Below, in pieces: positions 29,453 to 38,654 of a DNA stretch of 60,247 nt. The stretch lies in NCBI GenBank assembly GCA_009692555.1, contig SHYY01000011.1, positions 1-60,247 on the forward strand. The letters run 5' to 3'. This stretch comes from Myxococcales bacterium (GTDB lineage Bacteria; Myxococcota_A; Polyangia; Palsa-1104; SHYY01). The position numbers were made by a program, and so were the translations under genes. Numbering within the stretch: the first letter of the stretch is position 1; each line of letters begins with the position of its first letter. The notes beneath the pieces are model-generated. The model worked only from the letters and a program-made list of their open reading frames with translations, did not search any database and had not been told where the DNA came from.

Positions 29453-30592
29453 CTAGCCCCAGTATTTTTTGTAGAGATCGGTCTTGCGGTATTCGTCGCG
29501 CAGGCTGGCGACGAGGGCGTCCATCCGGTTCATCAGGCGGCGCTGCTTGCGCGGTTTGCAGCGCGCCTGGACGTAGGCGGCGATCAACGGCAGAGCGATG
29601 GTCGAGTCGACGTAGCAGACCACGCAGTCGGGGAGCTTCTCGGGATCGATCTTGCCCCACGACACCGCCTCCGACGGGGTGGCGCCCGAGAGGCCGCCGG
29701 TGTCGGGGCGCGCGTCGGTGATCTGGAGGAAGAAGTCGTGCCCCTTCTCGGCCACGCCGAGGATCTCCTGCAGCTGCGGCTCGGTCTGGAGGAGGAAGTT
29801 CTTGGGGGCGCCGCCGCCGAGGATCACCACGCCGGAGAGCCCGCCCCCGCCGGATGCTCGCTTGGCGTCGAGCACGATCGCCGACATCTCCATCACGTCG
29901 ATCGCCGGATCGACCTGCGGGCCCTTCTCGGGAAAGGCGGTGTGGATCGCCGAGAAGTTGAGGCCGATCGTCGAGTCGCCCGGCGACGGGGAGTAGACCG
30001 GGATCTCCAGCTCGTGGGCGGTGGCGAGGATCGACGGCTTCAGCTTCTTGCCGGTGCTCGTCTCGGTCTGGCGGGCGGTCTCGAGGGCGTACTTGCCGAT
30101 CTTGTGGTGCAGCTCGCCGGTGCCCATCCGCTTGCCCTGAAACTCGGGCGCCATCATCACCCGGTAGACCCACTCGTCGGTCTTGTAGAGGACGTCGGCG
30201 GGGAAGAGCACGTCGTAGACGCGGATGATCCCGTCCTCGCGGAGCTGGACGTCGTGCTTGCCGGTGGCGACGTCAGCGGTGCCGCGGTAGAGCGGCAGGC
30301 CGAGATCGAAGTGGAGATCGTGGTAGAGGTTGGCGCCGGTGGAGGAGATGTAGTCGATGAAGCCCTTGCGCATCAGCGGGGTGATCACCGACGAGAGACC
30401 GGCCGGGGTGAGCGCGCCGGAGAGCGACAGACCGATGGTGGCGCCGGCGTCGACCGCCTTCACCACCAGCTGGCAGGCCTCGCGCAGGCGGGCCGCGTTG
30501 AAGGCGCTGAAGTAGGTGTCGATCAGCGACGCGACCTCCTCGCTGCCACCCTCCATGGGTGGGGGCTGGAGCCTCCGCTTTTCATGCAGCAT
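29453..30592 (-). CDS. deoxyhypusine synthase-like protein
   Basis: The 379 residues match the deoxyhypusine synthase family, including GLSLSGALTPAGL, STGANLYHDLHFDLG, the NAD-site VVILGGGAPKNF and EAVSWGKID. The Lys of the last motif corresponds to the catalytic lysine that forms the enzyme-butylamine intermediate. In archaea and eukaryotes the enzyme modifies eIF5A using spermidine. Bacteria lack eIF5A, and bacterial members are thought to make homospermidine-type polyamines or to act on unknown substrates. The intact lysine argues for an active transferase. It is followed by the acyl-CoA dehydrogenase gene in the same direction, with a REP-like hairpin between. Confidence 0.87.
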   Translation of the reverse strand: MLHEKRRLQPPPMEGGSEEVASLIDTYFSAFNAARLREACQLVVKAVDAGATIGLSLSGALTPAGLSSVITPLMRKGFIDYISSTGANLYHDLHFDLGLPLYRGTADVATGKHDVQLREDGIIRVYDVLFPADVLYKTDEWVYRVMMAPEFQGKRMGTGELHHKIGKYALETARQTETSTGKKLKPSILATAHELEIPVYSPSPGDSTIGLNFSAIHTAFPEKGPQVDPAIDVMEMSAIVLDAKRASGGGGLSGVVILGGGAPKNFLLQTEPQLQEILGVAEKGHDFFLQITDARPDTGGLSGATPSEAVSWGKIDPEKLPDCVVCYVDSTIALPLIAAYVQARCKPRKQRRLMNRMDALVASLRDEYRKTDLYKKYWG

Positions 30593-30660
30593 GGTCGGGA
30601 TCCTCCACCGAAGTGCGCAGGAACTTACCGACGGTGGATTGGAAAAGCCAGCGGGAAGTG

Positions 30661-30678
30661 CCCGGCGACTCCGCCGGG
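30661..30678 (-). terminator. short GC hairpin after the PuuD-like gene
   Basis: CCCGGCG at 30661-30667 pairs with CGCCGGG at 30672-30678, nine bases past the stop of the minus-strand gene ending at 30687. The T-run is absent, so it is at best a weak intrinsic terminator. Confidence 0.35.
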
Positions 30679-30686
30679 GGGAAACT

Positions 30687-31496
30687 CTAGAATTGCTTGG
30701 GCGCGTCCGTGGCGGACTTGCCGAAGCAGAAGCGGGCGATGCCGAAGCCGAGGACGAGGAAAACGGCGGTGAGCGCCCAGCCGTAGTCGTGCATCATGTC
30801 ATGGTCCGAGCCGGCCATGCCGTAGACCGCCGGGTAGTGGTTACTGATCATGAAGAAGATCAACGGCATCGACATGTAGGTGTTCTGCTTCGAGCGCAGC
30901 CCGGCGAGCGCCGGCCAGGCCGCGTCGGGGGCCTTGCCCTCCTTGATCGCGGCGATGATCTTCCGCTGATTCGGCCAGATCCGCATCCAGACGTTGGCCG
31001 CCATGATCGTGCCGAGGATCGCGCCCATGTGGATGAAGACGGCGCGTCCCGAGAAGACGCGCCCCAGGCCCGCCGCCGCCGCCGAGGCGAGCACCACCGA
31101 CACCACCGCGCCCGCCGTCTCCTGCTTGGCCATCGACTTCCAGAGCATGTCGTAGACGCCGAAGCCGACGATGAGGACGCCGAAGCTGATCGCCTGGCCG
31201 AGGCCCACGCTGATCGGCGCCGGGGTGTTGAGGAGCGTTCCCCCCATGTAATACACGAACGCCATCAGGAGGCTGCCGGTGATGAAGGTGTAGGCCGCGC
31301 CCCAGCGGAACCAGTAGAGCGCGCGCGGCATCAGCTCGGGAATGACCTTCTTCTTCGAGTCGGCGTCATAGGTCTTGGCGACCTGCGCATTGACGAAGTT
31401 GAAGAACCAGAGGTGGCCGATCCACATGATGCCGGCGATGACGTGCAGCCAGCGGAAGATGAGATTGAGCCACTGGTTGTAATCGAAGTTTTCCAT
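30687..31496 (-). CDS. PuuD-like urate hydroxylase membrane domain protein
   Basis: The start at 31496 follows AAGGAGAG and gives 269 residues with about seven or eight hydrophobic helices. The N-terminal FRWLHVIAGIMWIGHLWFF and the later SMPLIFFMISNHYPAVYG match the membrane domain of PuuD (DUF989), described in proteobacteria as a membrane urate hydroxylase that usually ends in a cytochrome c domain. Here no haem motif CxxCH is present, so this is the short form without its electron-acceptor domain. Conserved His residues in the helices could bind haem or metal. No other purine-degradation genes lie nearby, so urate as substrate is uncertain. Confidence 0.8.
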   Translation of the reverse strand: MENFDYNQWLNLIFRWLHVIAGIMWIGHLWFFNFVNAQVAKTYDADSKKKVIPELMPRALYWFRWGAAYTFITGSLLMAFVYYMGGTLLNTPAPISVGLGQAISFGVLIVGFGVYDMLWKSMAKQETAGAVVSVVLASAAAAGLGRVFSGRAVFIHMGAILGTIMAANVWMRIWPNQRKIIAAIKEGKAPDAAWPALAGLRSKQNTYMSMPLIFFMISNHYPAVYGMAGSDHDMMHDYGWALTAVFLVLGFGIARFCFGKSATDAPKQF

Positions 31497-31596
31497 CGAC
31501 GCTCTCCTTGGATGGACTCGTACCCCACCCGTACCGAGGGGTAGGGGGGTCCTGGGGTTAATCGTGGGAGCCTTGTAGGCGGGAAGGTAACGGATG

Positions 31597-33791
31597 TCAA
31601 CCAGGGATGGAGCAGGTGACGCCGGGGCAGGAAGAGGAGATCGTTGTTGTTGTGGCACTCGGGGGCGAAGTTGGCATTGGTGCCGTCGTCGTCGGCGCGG
31701 AGCCAGACGTCGACGGCGCCCTGGGGCGGGTTCAGCCAGTCGCAGAAGACCGCCTCGCACTCGCCCGGCTTGAGGGCGGCTTGAGTCTTCGTGCTGCAGA
31801 GCACCTTGGCCATTCCCAGGCGAGGATCGGCGTCGTAGAAGGTGGCGGGGACGCCGGGCTGCGTCGGGGCGGTGCCGCGATAGCAGATAGTGGCCCACAG
31901 CCGCTCGGCGGTCTTGCAGTCATTGCCGCCATTGTCGATCGACGGCGCCTGGCCGCCGGTGAGGTCGGGCTGGGGGAGGGAGCCCATCGCGAATCCCTGG
32001 ACGTTCTGGCGGTAGTTGTTCCAGGTGGTCCAGTTGGCGACCTCCTTTTTCGGGACGGTCAGATTGTCGTTGATATTGGTGATGTGATAGGTGTGCTGAT
32101 TCCAGACCGCGCGCGACGGCATCCAGCGGTTCATCGGGTCCTTGAGGACGAACATTCCCATTGTGGATCCGGTGAATTTCTGGCCGGTCTGCCCCTCCGG
32201 GGTGCTCTGGCAGTAGTTGTTGCCCTGGACATTGTCGGAGGGGACGACGAGGTCGGCGTGGCCGTCGTTGTCGACGTCGGCGACCACCGGCATCTCGAGC
32301 GCGGTGCCCGACGTGATCTGCTGGGCGAATACCGTCTTGCCATCGGGGCCGTTCATCACCCGCAGCCAGCACTCGTCGCGGTAGACCACCTCGGCCTTGC
32401 CATCGCCGTTGAAGTCGAACACCGACGACGCCGTGCCGCCCGACGTGGCGTCGTGGGTGAGGCGCTGCCAGAGAACGCCGGGATCGGCTCCCAGGCAATC
32501 TCCTGGTTTCGGCATTTTTGCGCATTTCATCGCATAGACGTACTACTGGGCCGGGCCGGCGGTGCCGAAGTCGGGGACGCCATCGCCGTCGAAGTCAGCG
32601 ACGGTGCCGGGACCGCCGAAGCCGCCTCCCGCGACCTTGTAGGGGCCGAAGATCACCTTGTTGCCGGCGTAATCGATCACCGAAACGGCCTGCTGGCCGG
32701 ACTGCGATTGCACCAGCAGGATATCGGGCTTCTTGTCGCCGTTGAAATCGGCGATCTGGGGATAGGCACCGACGGTGGAGAGCTGACCGAAGGCGGTGGG
32801 GGTCTTGTCCGCCGGTCAATCCGTCGAAGACCTTCAAGCCGGTGACCACCTCGGCCTTGCCGTCGCCGTCGAGATCGGCGAACAGCGAGAGCGTCCCCCA
32901 GTGGGCGGTGGTGCCGCTGGAGGGCTTCTTGGTCCAGAGCACCTCCAATTGCGGCTGGCCCTTCTTGTAATGGAGGACCTGGGCGGCGACCAGGATCTCG
33001 GGAATGCCATCTCCGTCGGCGTCGGCGATCGCGGGGCCGGTGCAATCGTCGCCCTGATTGTCGGTGATGTAGGCGGTGGGCGAGGAGGCGAGCTTGTTGC
33101 CCTGATTGTCGAAGACCACCACCCTGGTCGCCGAGAGGCCGATGATCTCGGGGACCTTGTCGCCGTCGAGGTCGGCCACCGCGAGCTGCGAGCACCTGGT
33201 GACGCCGGCGGCGGGCTTGCTGAAGTACGGGGTGCAATCGTGATGGACGGCGATCATCGAGCCCGGACCGTCGTAGGTGGCCATGATGATCTCGGCCTTG
33301 CCGTCGCCGTCGAGATCGGCGACCACCGGCGTCATGAGCAGCGCGGAGCCGGAGCCCTGGCCGACCCAGTGGCAGCTCACCACCGGGGGCTTGAAGTCCG
33401 AGACCGCGAACCCGCCGCCCGAGCAGTCGGGATCGAACGCGCCGCGCGGGCCGTTGCCGTAGGGGACGCAGACGCCGCCGATGCAGGCGCCCGCGTCGCC
33501 GCCGCCGCCCAGGGTGCAGTCGCAGTAGGTGTCGTTCTGGCATTCGTCGTCGCTCTGGCAGGTGCCGTTGTCGGGGATGCAGCCGCCCAGGTAGCAGCGG
33601 CGCCCCATCGGGCAGGGGTGCTGATCGTCGCACGGGCCGCCCGGGGGCATGCCGGCCAGATCGGGAGCGCCGAGGGCGAAGGAGAGGTCCTGCGCTATTC
33701 CACCATCGCTGGTGGGCACGCCGCGCCCGCCGCCGCTGCTGGCGCCGCACGCGGTGAGGGCGGTGAAGGCGAAGAGTAGCGGGCGGTTCAT
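31597..33791 (-). pseudogene. FG-GAP/VCBS-repeat lipoprotein, disrupted
   Basis: The gene starts at 33791 with a lipoprotein signal (lipobox LTAC), a Cys-rich segment (residues about 55-125) and then FG-GAP repeats with calcium-type loops such as VADLDGDGKAEII, ADADGDGIPEI and ADFDGDGVPDF. The frame shifts near 32815 (KTPTAFGQLS continues in another frame), meets an in-frame TAG at 32543-32545, and shifts again near 31637, where CPGVTCSIPG and a TGA at 31597 make a natural end. Repaired length is about 730 residues. Such proteins form beta-propellers on the cell surface. Errors and true decay cannot be told apart here. Confidence 0.7.
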
Positions 33792-33929
33792 GAGGAGGCC
33801 TCCGTCGGTGGGGGGGATCTTGGGCCACGCGCGACGGATAAAGAAAGCTGGAAGGTCGGGAGGGCCGGATCGCGAAGGTGTTGACCCGCGGAGGCTTCCG
33901 CCAGTAGAAAGTAGCCCTTGGACGCACCC

Positions 33930-34012
33930 GCCCGGGTGGCGAAATGGCAGACGCAGGGGACTCAAAATCCCTCGTACGCAAGTACATGCGGGTTCGACTC
34001 CCGCCTCGGGCA
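33930..34012 (+). tRNA. trnL-CAA: tRNA-Leu (CAA anticodon)
   Basis: An 83-base class II tRNA. The acceptor stem GCCCGGG pairs with CTCGGGC (one G-T), the anticodon loop is CTCAAAA giving CAA, there is a long variable arm, and the T arm is GCGGG-TTCGACT-CCCGC. The CCA end is not encoded. It lies next to an integrase gene and is a likely integration target. Confidence 0.95.
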
Positions 34013-34099
34013 CCGACGGTGAACCGAAGAAATGGCACATCCGCAGCACGTCGTCGGTTCGCCTGATGATCCAAATGTGATCCATCCGGGCCGGCGCAG

Positions 34100-35317
34100 C
34101 TACTCCGCCACCTCGGCGGCCCGCTTGCGCCGCACCGCACCGAGATCGGCGACTCCCGCGGCAGCCGGTGGAGCGAAGCTCATGCGCGCCACCTCGGCGG
34201 CAAGATGATCGGGCGCAAGGTGCGCGTACCGCTGTGTCATCATCGGCGTGCTGTGCCCGAGGAGCCGCTGTAGCGTGAACAGGTTGCCCCCGGCCATCAT
34301 GAAATGCGACGCAAAGGCGTGGCGGAGCATGTGCCACGGGTGGCCATCGGCGGGCGTGTGGCATCCGGCCACGGCGAGCAATGGCAGTAGCCCCGCGCGA
34401 TCGTCCTTCTTCCCCATGCGGAACCGGCCCGGCTCAGGTTCCACCGGGAACACCAGCCCCTCGAACGTCGGCGAGTGCTCCCGCCACCAGCGCAGCGCCC
34501 GCGCCAACTCGGGATTCATCGGGACGTGGCGGGCCTTGTCCGACTACGGCGTGAGGGTGTACGAGCGGTTGACGTCGAGCCGGCCCGCGCCGAGGGCGAG
34601 GTCGATCCACCGCAGCCCGAACAACTCTCCTTTCCTGAGCCCCGCGAAGATGGCGACGGCGACCATCGGCCACAGCACCCGCGCCGGGTAGGTCGCCCCC
34701 TCGGCGGTAGCCTGCTTCTCCGCCACGTCGAGCAGCCGGCCCACCTCCCCGCGATCCAGGTAATCAAGCGACACGGCGGGGCGCGGGCGTTCGATCCCTT
34801 GCACGGGATTCTGGCAGTCGAGGAGCCCGACCTTGCGCCCCCAGTTGAACACCTTGGAGAGCGCCGCCAGCACTTGCACCACGCTCGCAGCCGCCAGCCC
34901 GCGGGCGAGCATCGCATCCCGCAAGCCTTCCACATCGACGAGGCGCACAGCCGCCGCAGCCCGGTCGGCGAAACCCCTCGGGAGCCGCCCGCCGAGGTTC
35001 TTGCGCGCGTCATGCCGGTAGTTGGCGATCGACTTGATGCGCGGCGGGGCGTAGCCGGCCACCCCTTCCACGTCGCCGAGGAAGCGGTCGGCGAGCGCGC
35101 CCACCGTGAGCACCTTCCGCTCCCGCTCCTCGGGCGTCGGCTCGACGATCCCCACGTCGCCCCGCCGAAGGCGCGCTTCGATCGCGGCGAGGAACACCAG
35201 CGCCCCGGCCTTCGTCGGCTGCTTCGTCGGTCTGCACTTCCGCTTGCCGTCGACGTCGACGAAACGGCAGTACCACCGCGGCGCGGCCTTCGATCCCCTG
35301 TTGAGAACGTCGCCCAT
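34100..35317 (-). pseudogene. tyrosine recombinase/integrase with an in-frame amber codon
   Basis: The reading frame runs from 35317 with the SAM-like core-binding domain (about residues 55-170) and the first catalytic Arg in AGLRKGELFGLRW. It stops at TAG (34544-34546) between RSYTLTP and SDKARHVP. The same frame then continues with the rest of the catalytic domain: HMLRHAFASHF (HxxR) and LLGHSTPMMTQRYAH (His and nucleophile Tyr). One AAG-to-TAG change would restore a 405-residue integrase. It begins eight bases after the RHH gene and ends 87 bases from tRNA-Leu, as expected for an element integrated at that tRNA. Confidence 0.85.
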
Positions 35318-35325
35318 GGGTCACC

Positions 35326-35700
35326 TCACCTGATCGGGATCTTGCGGATGGAGAGCGCCTCGGCGACAAGCACCCGGATCGCATCGGACCGCGTGACCGT
35401 CATGTCGGGCCGCTCCTTCGCGATCTGCTCTCCGGCCTTGTCGACGGCGGCGAGAAGGTCCGGCGAGAAGCGGATCGCAAGCGAGGCTGTCTCTGCGGCC
35501 TTCTTCCTTCCGCCAATCGGTGGTCTCTTCGGCATGGTCGCTTTCTCCTCGCGCCCGGCGGCGCGTTCCAGGGTGTCGCGAAGCGCGGCCCGCCGCTCCG
35601 GCGAGAGTGCGGCGGCGGCAGCGCGCAGCCCCGCGCGTTCACGTTCGATCGCAAGCTCGTCGCGAGGCGGCGGTGCCAAGGTCCGTCCGCTGCCCTTCAT
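35326..35700 (-). CDS. ribbon-helix-helix (CopG-like) DNA-binding protein
   Basis: The 124 residues have a basic, Arg/Ala-rich N-terminus and a C-terminal ribbon-helix-helix: the strand SLAIRFSPDLLAAVD, then two helices ending AIRVLVAEAL. The start overlaps the serine recombinase stop (ATGA), and the integrase follows after eight bases. Its place between two site-specific recombinases suggests a regulator or directionality factor of the element, which is inference. Confidence 0.75.
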   Translation of the reverse strand: MKGSGRTLAPPPRDELAIERERAGLRAAAAALSPERRAALRDTLERAAGREEKATMPKRPPIGGRKKAAETASLAIRFSPDLLAAVDKAGEQIAKERPDMTVTRSDAIRVLVAEALSIRKIPIR

Positions 35701-36395
35701 GCGGCGGCCCCTGCGATGCGCGCAACCTGGGTGAGCGCCAGCGCCTTGCCCGTCCGCCCCACGCAGCCGGCGGCGGCGAGGTCGGCCACGATCCCGCGGA
35801 GCGACAGACCCGCGGCGCGGAGGGCGCACACGTTCGCGATGATGTTCTGCTCTCCGGGGTCAAGGTCGAGCCGCGCGCCATCGGCGGCGAGATGGTAGTC
35901 GAAAGGAACCTCGCCAGCCCGCTCGCCCCGTGCGCGCTTCGCCTTCAACGCGGCGGAGGTCCGCGCGCGGATCAGCGCCCGCTCGTACTCCGCCGCGCCG
36001 TCGAGAATCGTTCGCATGAAGGCGTCCGCGGGCGATTCCCCATTGCCGGCTCCGTCGGCGGCGACGGTGCGCGCGCCCGCCGACGTCACGGCGCGATCAA
36101 TCATGCCGGCGATCACCACGTCACGCGCGATGCGATCCCGCTTGGCAATGAGTAGCAGCCCGGCGCTGCGCACCCGGAGCGCCGTCAGGGCGGCCAGCAG
36201 GCCCGGCCGATCGGCGATCTCGGATCCGCCACTCACGCCCGAGTCGGTGAACCATTCGACGATCGCCACGCCTTCACGCGCGGCCCATGCCTCGATAGCG
36301 GCGCGCTGTGCCTCCGGCCCGAGCTTCTGATCTTCGGTGCTCACCCGGAGGTAGCCGATCGCGATCTTGCCGTTGCCCTTGCGTGCGCTCTTCAT
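35697..36395 (-). CDS. serine recombinase (resolvase family)
   Basis: The 232 residues match small serine recombinases: IGYLRVSTEDQ with the catalytic Ser near residue 19, the conserved Arg pair in LLIAKRDRIARD, and the long helix EYERALIRARTSAALKAKRARG. A C-terminal helix-turn-helix region follows (GLSLRGIVADLAAAG). It looks complete and in frame. It heads a three-gene unit with the RHH protein and the tyrosine integrase; a perfect 9-base inverted repeat lies 43 bases upstream of its start. Confidence 0.88.
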   Translation of the reverse strand: MKSARKGNGKIAIGYLRVSTEDQKLGPEAQRAAIEAWAAREGVAIVEWFTDSGVSGGSEIADRPGLLAALTALRVRSAGLLLIAKRDRIARDVVIAGMIDRAVTSAGARTVAADGAGNGESPADAFMRTILDGAAEYERALIRARTSAALKAKRARGERAGEVPFDYHLAADGARLDLDPGEQNIIANVCALRAAGLSLRGIVADLAAAGCVGRTGKALALTQVARIAGAAA

Positions 36396-36437
36396 GATTT
36401 ACTTGTAATGCATCGCGATACGAACGTCAAGCACAGT

Positions 36438-36465
36438 CGTACACACGCCGGACGGTGTGTGTACG
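36438..36465. promoter_or_regulatory. inverted repeat, probable operator or resolution site
   Basis: CGTACACAC at 36438-36446 and GTGTGTACG at 36457-36465 form a perfect 9-base inverted repeat with a 10-base spacer. It lies in the divergent region between the serine recombinase and the FG-GAP lipoprotein gene. Spacing suits a dimeric regulator such as the RHH protein, or a recombinase site. Confidence 0.5.
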
Positions 36466-36538
36466 CCCGATGCGCCAGCCGCGCGAAAAACGGTCCGACC
36501 TGCGCGACAGTCCAAGCCTTGACGAACGAGGCTCGCCC

Positions 36539-38215
36539 ATGCGCCGCGGACTGGTAGTGGTCTTGGCCATCGTCGCCGGCTGCGGCGGGGACGCCACCCC
36601 CCAGCCCGGGGGCTGCGTGAAGGACACCGACTGCAAGGGGGACCGGATCTGCGTAGGGGGCGAGTGCGTCGAGCCTGCGAGAGACGCGGCAGCGGCCGGA
36701 GATGCGGCGGCGGCACCCGGGGACGCCGGGCCAGTGCGCGACGCGGAGCCGCCCGGCGATAGAGGGGTGGTTGGCGACCTTTCGGCATCCCTGGATCTCG
36801 TGACCGAAAAGGACTTGTCGGCGGCGTCGGACTTGACGACCGTCCCCGACCTCTCAACCGCCCAGGACCAGCCGCCCCCCCCGGATCTTTCGGCCCAAGC
36901 TGACCTGACTCCGATTCCGGTGGATCTCGCATCGCCCGCTGACCTGTCGGTGCCGGCTGACCTGAGAAGCCCCGTGGACCTCAAAGCGCCGCCCGACATG
37001 GCCCCGGCGGCGGCGGATCTTTCGCAGCAATCCGACCTCGCTCCCTCATGCGCCGACGGGATCAAGAATGGCAAGGAATCCGACATCGATTGCGGCGGCG
37101 TCAACTGCGCCAAGTGCGGCCTCGGCAAGGCGTGCATCGTGAACGGGGATTGCACGGCGGGCATGTGCAGCAACGGCCAGTGCGTCGCTTCGGTAAAGTT
37201 CATCCCCGGAGTGACCGTCCAGATCCCCGCGTGCAACGCGGCCGTTGCCGTCGACATCCACGGCGACGGGAAAGCCGATCTTGTTCTGAACGGTGCGACG
37301 GGCGGCGCGTATGTGCTCCTCGGCAAGGGCGACGGGACGTTCCAGCCGGTCAAGGGGTATGGCGCTGGCAGCATCAAGGACAACTCCCTCGCCGTCGCGG
37401 ACATCAACGGCGACAAGAAAGCGGACATCATTTCGGCGGGCAACGGGATGGGCAACATTGGCAAGGTGGGAGTGCTCCTCGGCAAGGGGGATGGGACATT
37501 CGCCGCGCCGTTGGTGACGGACCTCGTAAACGCCACCGTCCAGGCGGACGTGAAGATGGGCGACTTCAATGCCGACGGACTGGCCGACTTCGTTCTCTGG
37601 ACCACCGTCGACGTTGCGATCTACTTCGGGAACGGGGATGGTACGTTCCAGGTCAAGGCGGTTGGGCCGCTCGGTGGCACGCCCGCCGCGATCGTCGTCG
37701 GCGACCTGAATGCCGACGGTGTGAGCGATTTCGCCACGCTGGCGGACGGACCGAAACTCGCGGTGTTCCTGAGCAAGGGGAACGGCACGTTCCAGAGCCC
37801 CATTGCGGCCCCGGTCGACAATGGCGTTACGAGGATGGCGATTGGCGATGTGAACGGCGATAAGACGGCCGATCTCGTTGTCCTCAAGAGTCTCGCGATT
37901 GGCGCCATGTTGGGGATCGGCAACGGCACCATGCAGAAAGCGACGTTCCTGAACACCGTGGACTTTACATCTTCGGTGGCAGCGTTCGACCTCAACAGCG
38001 ACGGGTTGCTCGACGCAGTAGCGACGAGCACGTTTGCCGACAAGGTGCTGGTGGTGCTCGGGAGCGCCGCCGGCTTGCAGCCGCTTGTGCAAGGCGTCGC
38101 GGCGCCGCAACCGAAGCCTGATTCCGCCGCGGCGGGCGACTTCAACGCCGACGGCAAGATGGATCTCGCGATCACCAGTGCATGGAGCGGGACTGTCTCG
38201 ATCCTTCTCCAGTAG
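36539..38215 (+). CDS. FG-GAP repeat lipoprotein with Pro-Asp-Leu repeats
   Basis: The 558-residue protein starts with a lipobox (VAGC). A short Cys motif follows, then a low-complexity stalk of repeated (P/A)xDL units (residues about 80-165), a Cys module NGKESDIDCGG..C..C..G (about 175-215), and seven or so FG-GAP/VCBS blades with loops like VADINGDKKADII and GDFNADGKMDLAI. The blades should fold as a calcium-binding beta-propeller held off the outer membrane by the stalk. The same stalk and Cys module recur in the gene at 41167-42260. The gene is intact, unlike the FG-GAP gene at 31.6 kb. Its place inside the tRNA-flanked island is unexpected for a surface lipoprotein. Confidence 0.85.
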   Translation: MRRGLVVVLAIVAGCGGDATPQPGGCVKDTDCKGDRICVGGECVEPARDAAAAGDAAAAPGDAGPVRDAEPPGDRGVVGDLSASLDLVTEKDLSAASDLTTVPDLSTAQDQPPPPDLSAQADLTPIPVDLASPADLSVPADLRSPVDLKAPPDMAPAAADLSQQSDLAPSCADGIKNGKESDIDCGGVNCAKCGLGKACIVNGDCTAGMCSNGQCVASVKFIPGVTVQIPACNAAVAVDIHGDGKADLVLNGATGGAYVLLGKGDGTFQPVKGYGAGSIKDNSLAVADINGDKKADIISAGNGMGNIGKVGVLLGKGDGTFAAPLVTDLVNATVQADVKMGDFNADGLADFVLWTTVDVAIYFGNGDGTFQVKAVGPLGGTPAAIVVGDLNADGVSDFATLADGPKLAVFLSKGNGTFQSPIAAPVDNGVTRMAIGDVNGDKTADLVVLKSLAIGAMLGIGNGTMQKATFLNTVDFTSSVAAFDLNSDGLLDAVATSTFADKVLVVLGSAAGLQPLVQGVAAPQPKPDSAAAGDFNADGKMDLAITSAWSGTVSILLQ

Positions 38216-38255
38216 CGCCCGACCCCATGCAACCTCACGCGGCGTCGGCTGGCGA

Positions 38256-38654
38256 TCATGACGGCCGACCCCACTTGCGCCGGAGAGCGACACGCCGCTT
38301 TCGAGTGCGCGACCGCCGCTCGCCCCGCTCGGAGCGCGCCCCGGATTGCCCGACCCATGGCGTATTCCCCTTGGGTGCATCGGGCCAGCGACACAACCCT
38401 CCGCGCGTCCGGTGCGGGAACGGGTACGCCGTGCATCGGCAGCCCGGGCGCGGCGGGCGGCGGCGGCGACCGCGGCGGCGGTTGCCGTGCGCGGCGCAGC
38501 GCCCCTCGCGGTCGCCCCAAACCGACGGGGCGCGGCACGGACGCCCGTCGACGCGGACTCCGGAGCAATGCCCCACGCGCCCCTGATCCGGGCCTGTTAC
38601 CAGCGGGTCGACGAGCGCCCGCACCGTCGCGGCTTCGCGGTCGGCGGGGGTCAT
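38256..38654 (-). CDS. small Cys/Arg-rich protein, possible zinc motif
   Basis: The 132-residue product begins at an ATGA overlap with the end of the primase-like fragment (38651-38654). Its centre has Cys-SGVRVDGRP-Cys-RA and GR-Cys-AAHG, a pattern common in small mobile-element proteins with a C..C..C..HG zinc motif. The C-terminal half is very Arg-rich. Function is unknown; coupling to the upstream fragment supports that it is a real gene. Confidence 0.5.
   Translation of the reverse strand: MTPADREAATVRALVDPLVTGPDQGRVGHCSGVRVDGRPCRAPSVWGDREGRCAAHGNRRRGRRRRPPRPGCRCTAYPFPHRTRGGLCRWPDAPKGNTPWVGQSGARSERGERRSRTRKRRVALRRKWGRPS

Noticed and set aside
32543-34546. Two in-frame TAG codons read as sense (amber recoding)
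   Set aside because: Several intact genes end in TAG, including those ending at 8932, 26427, 30687, 38215 and 55622, so TAG is a normal stop here and the two in-frame cases are mutations or errors.
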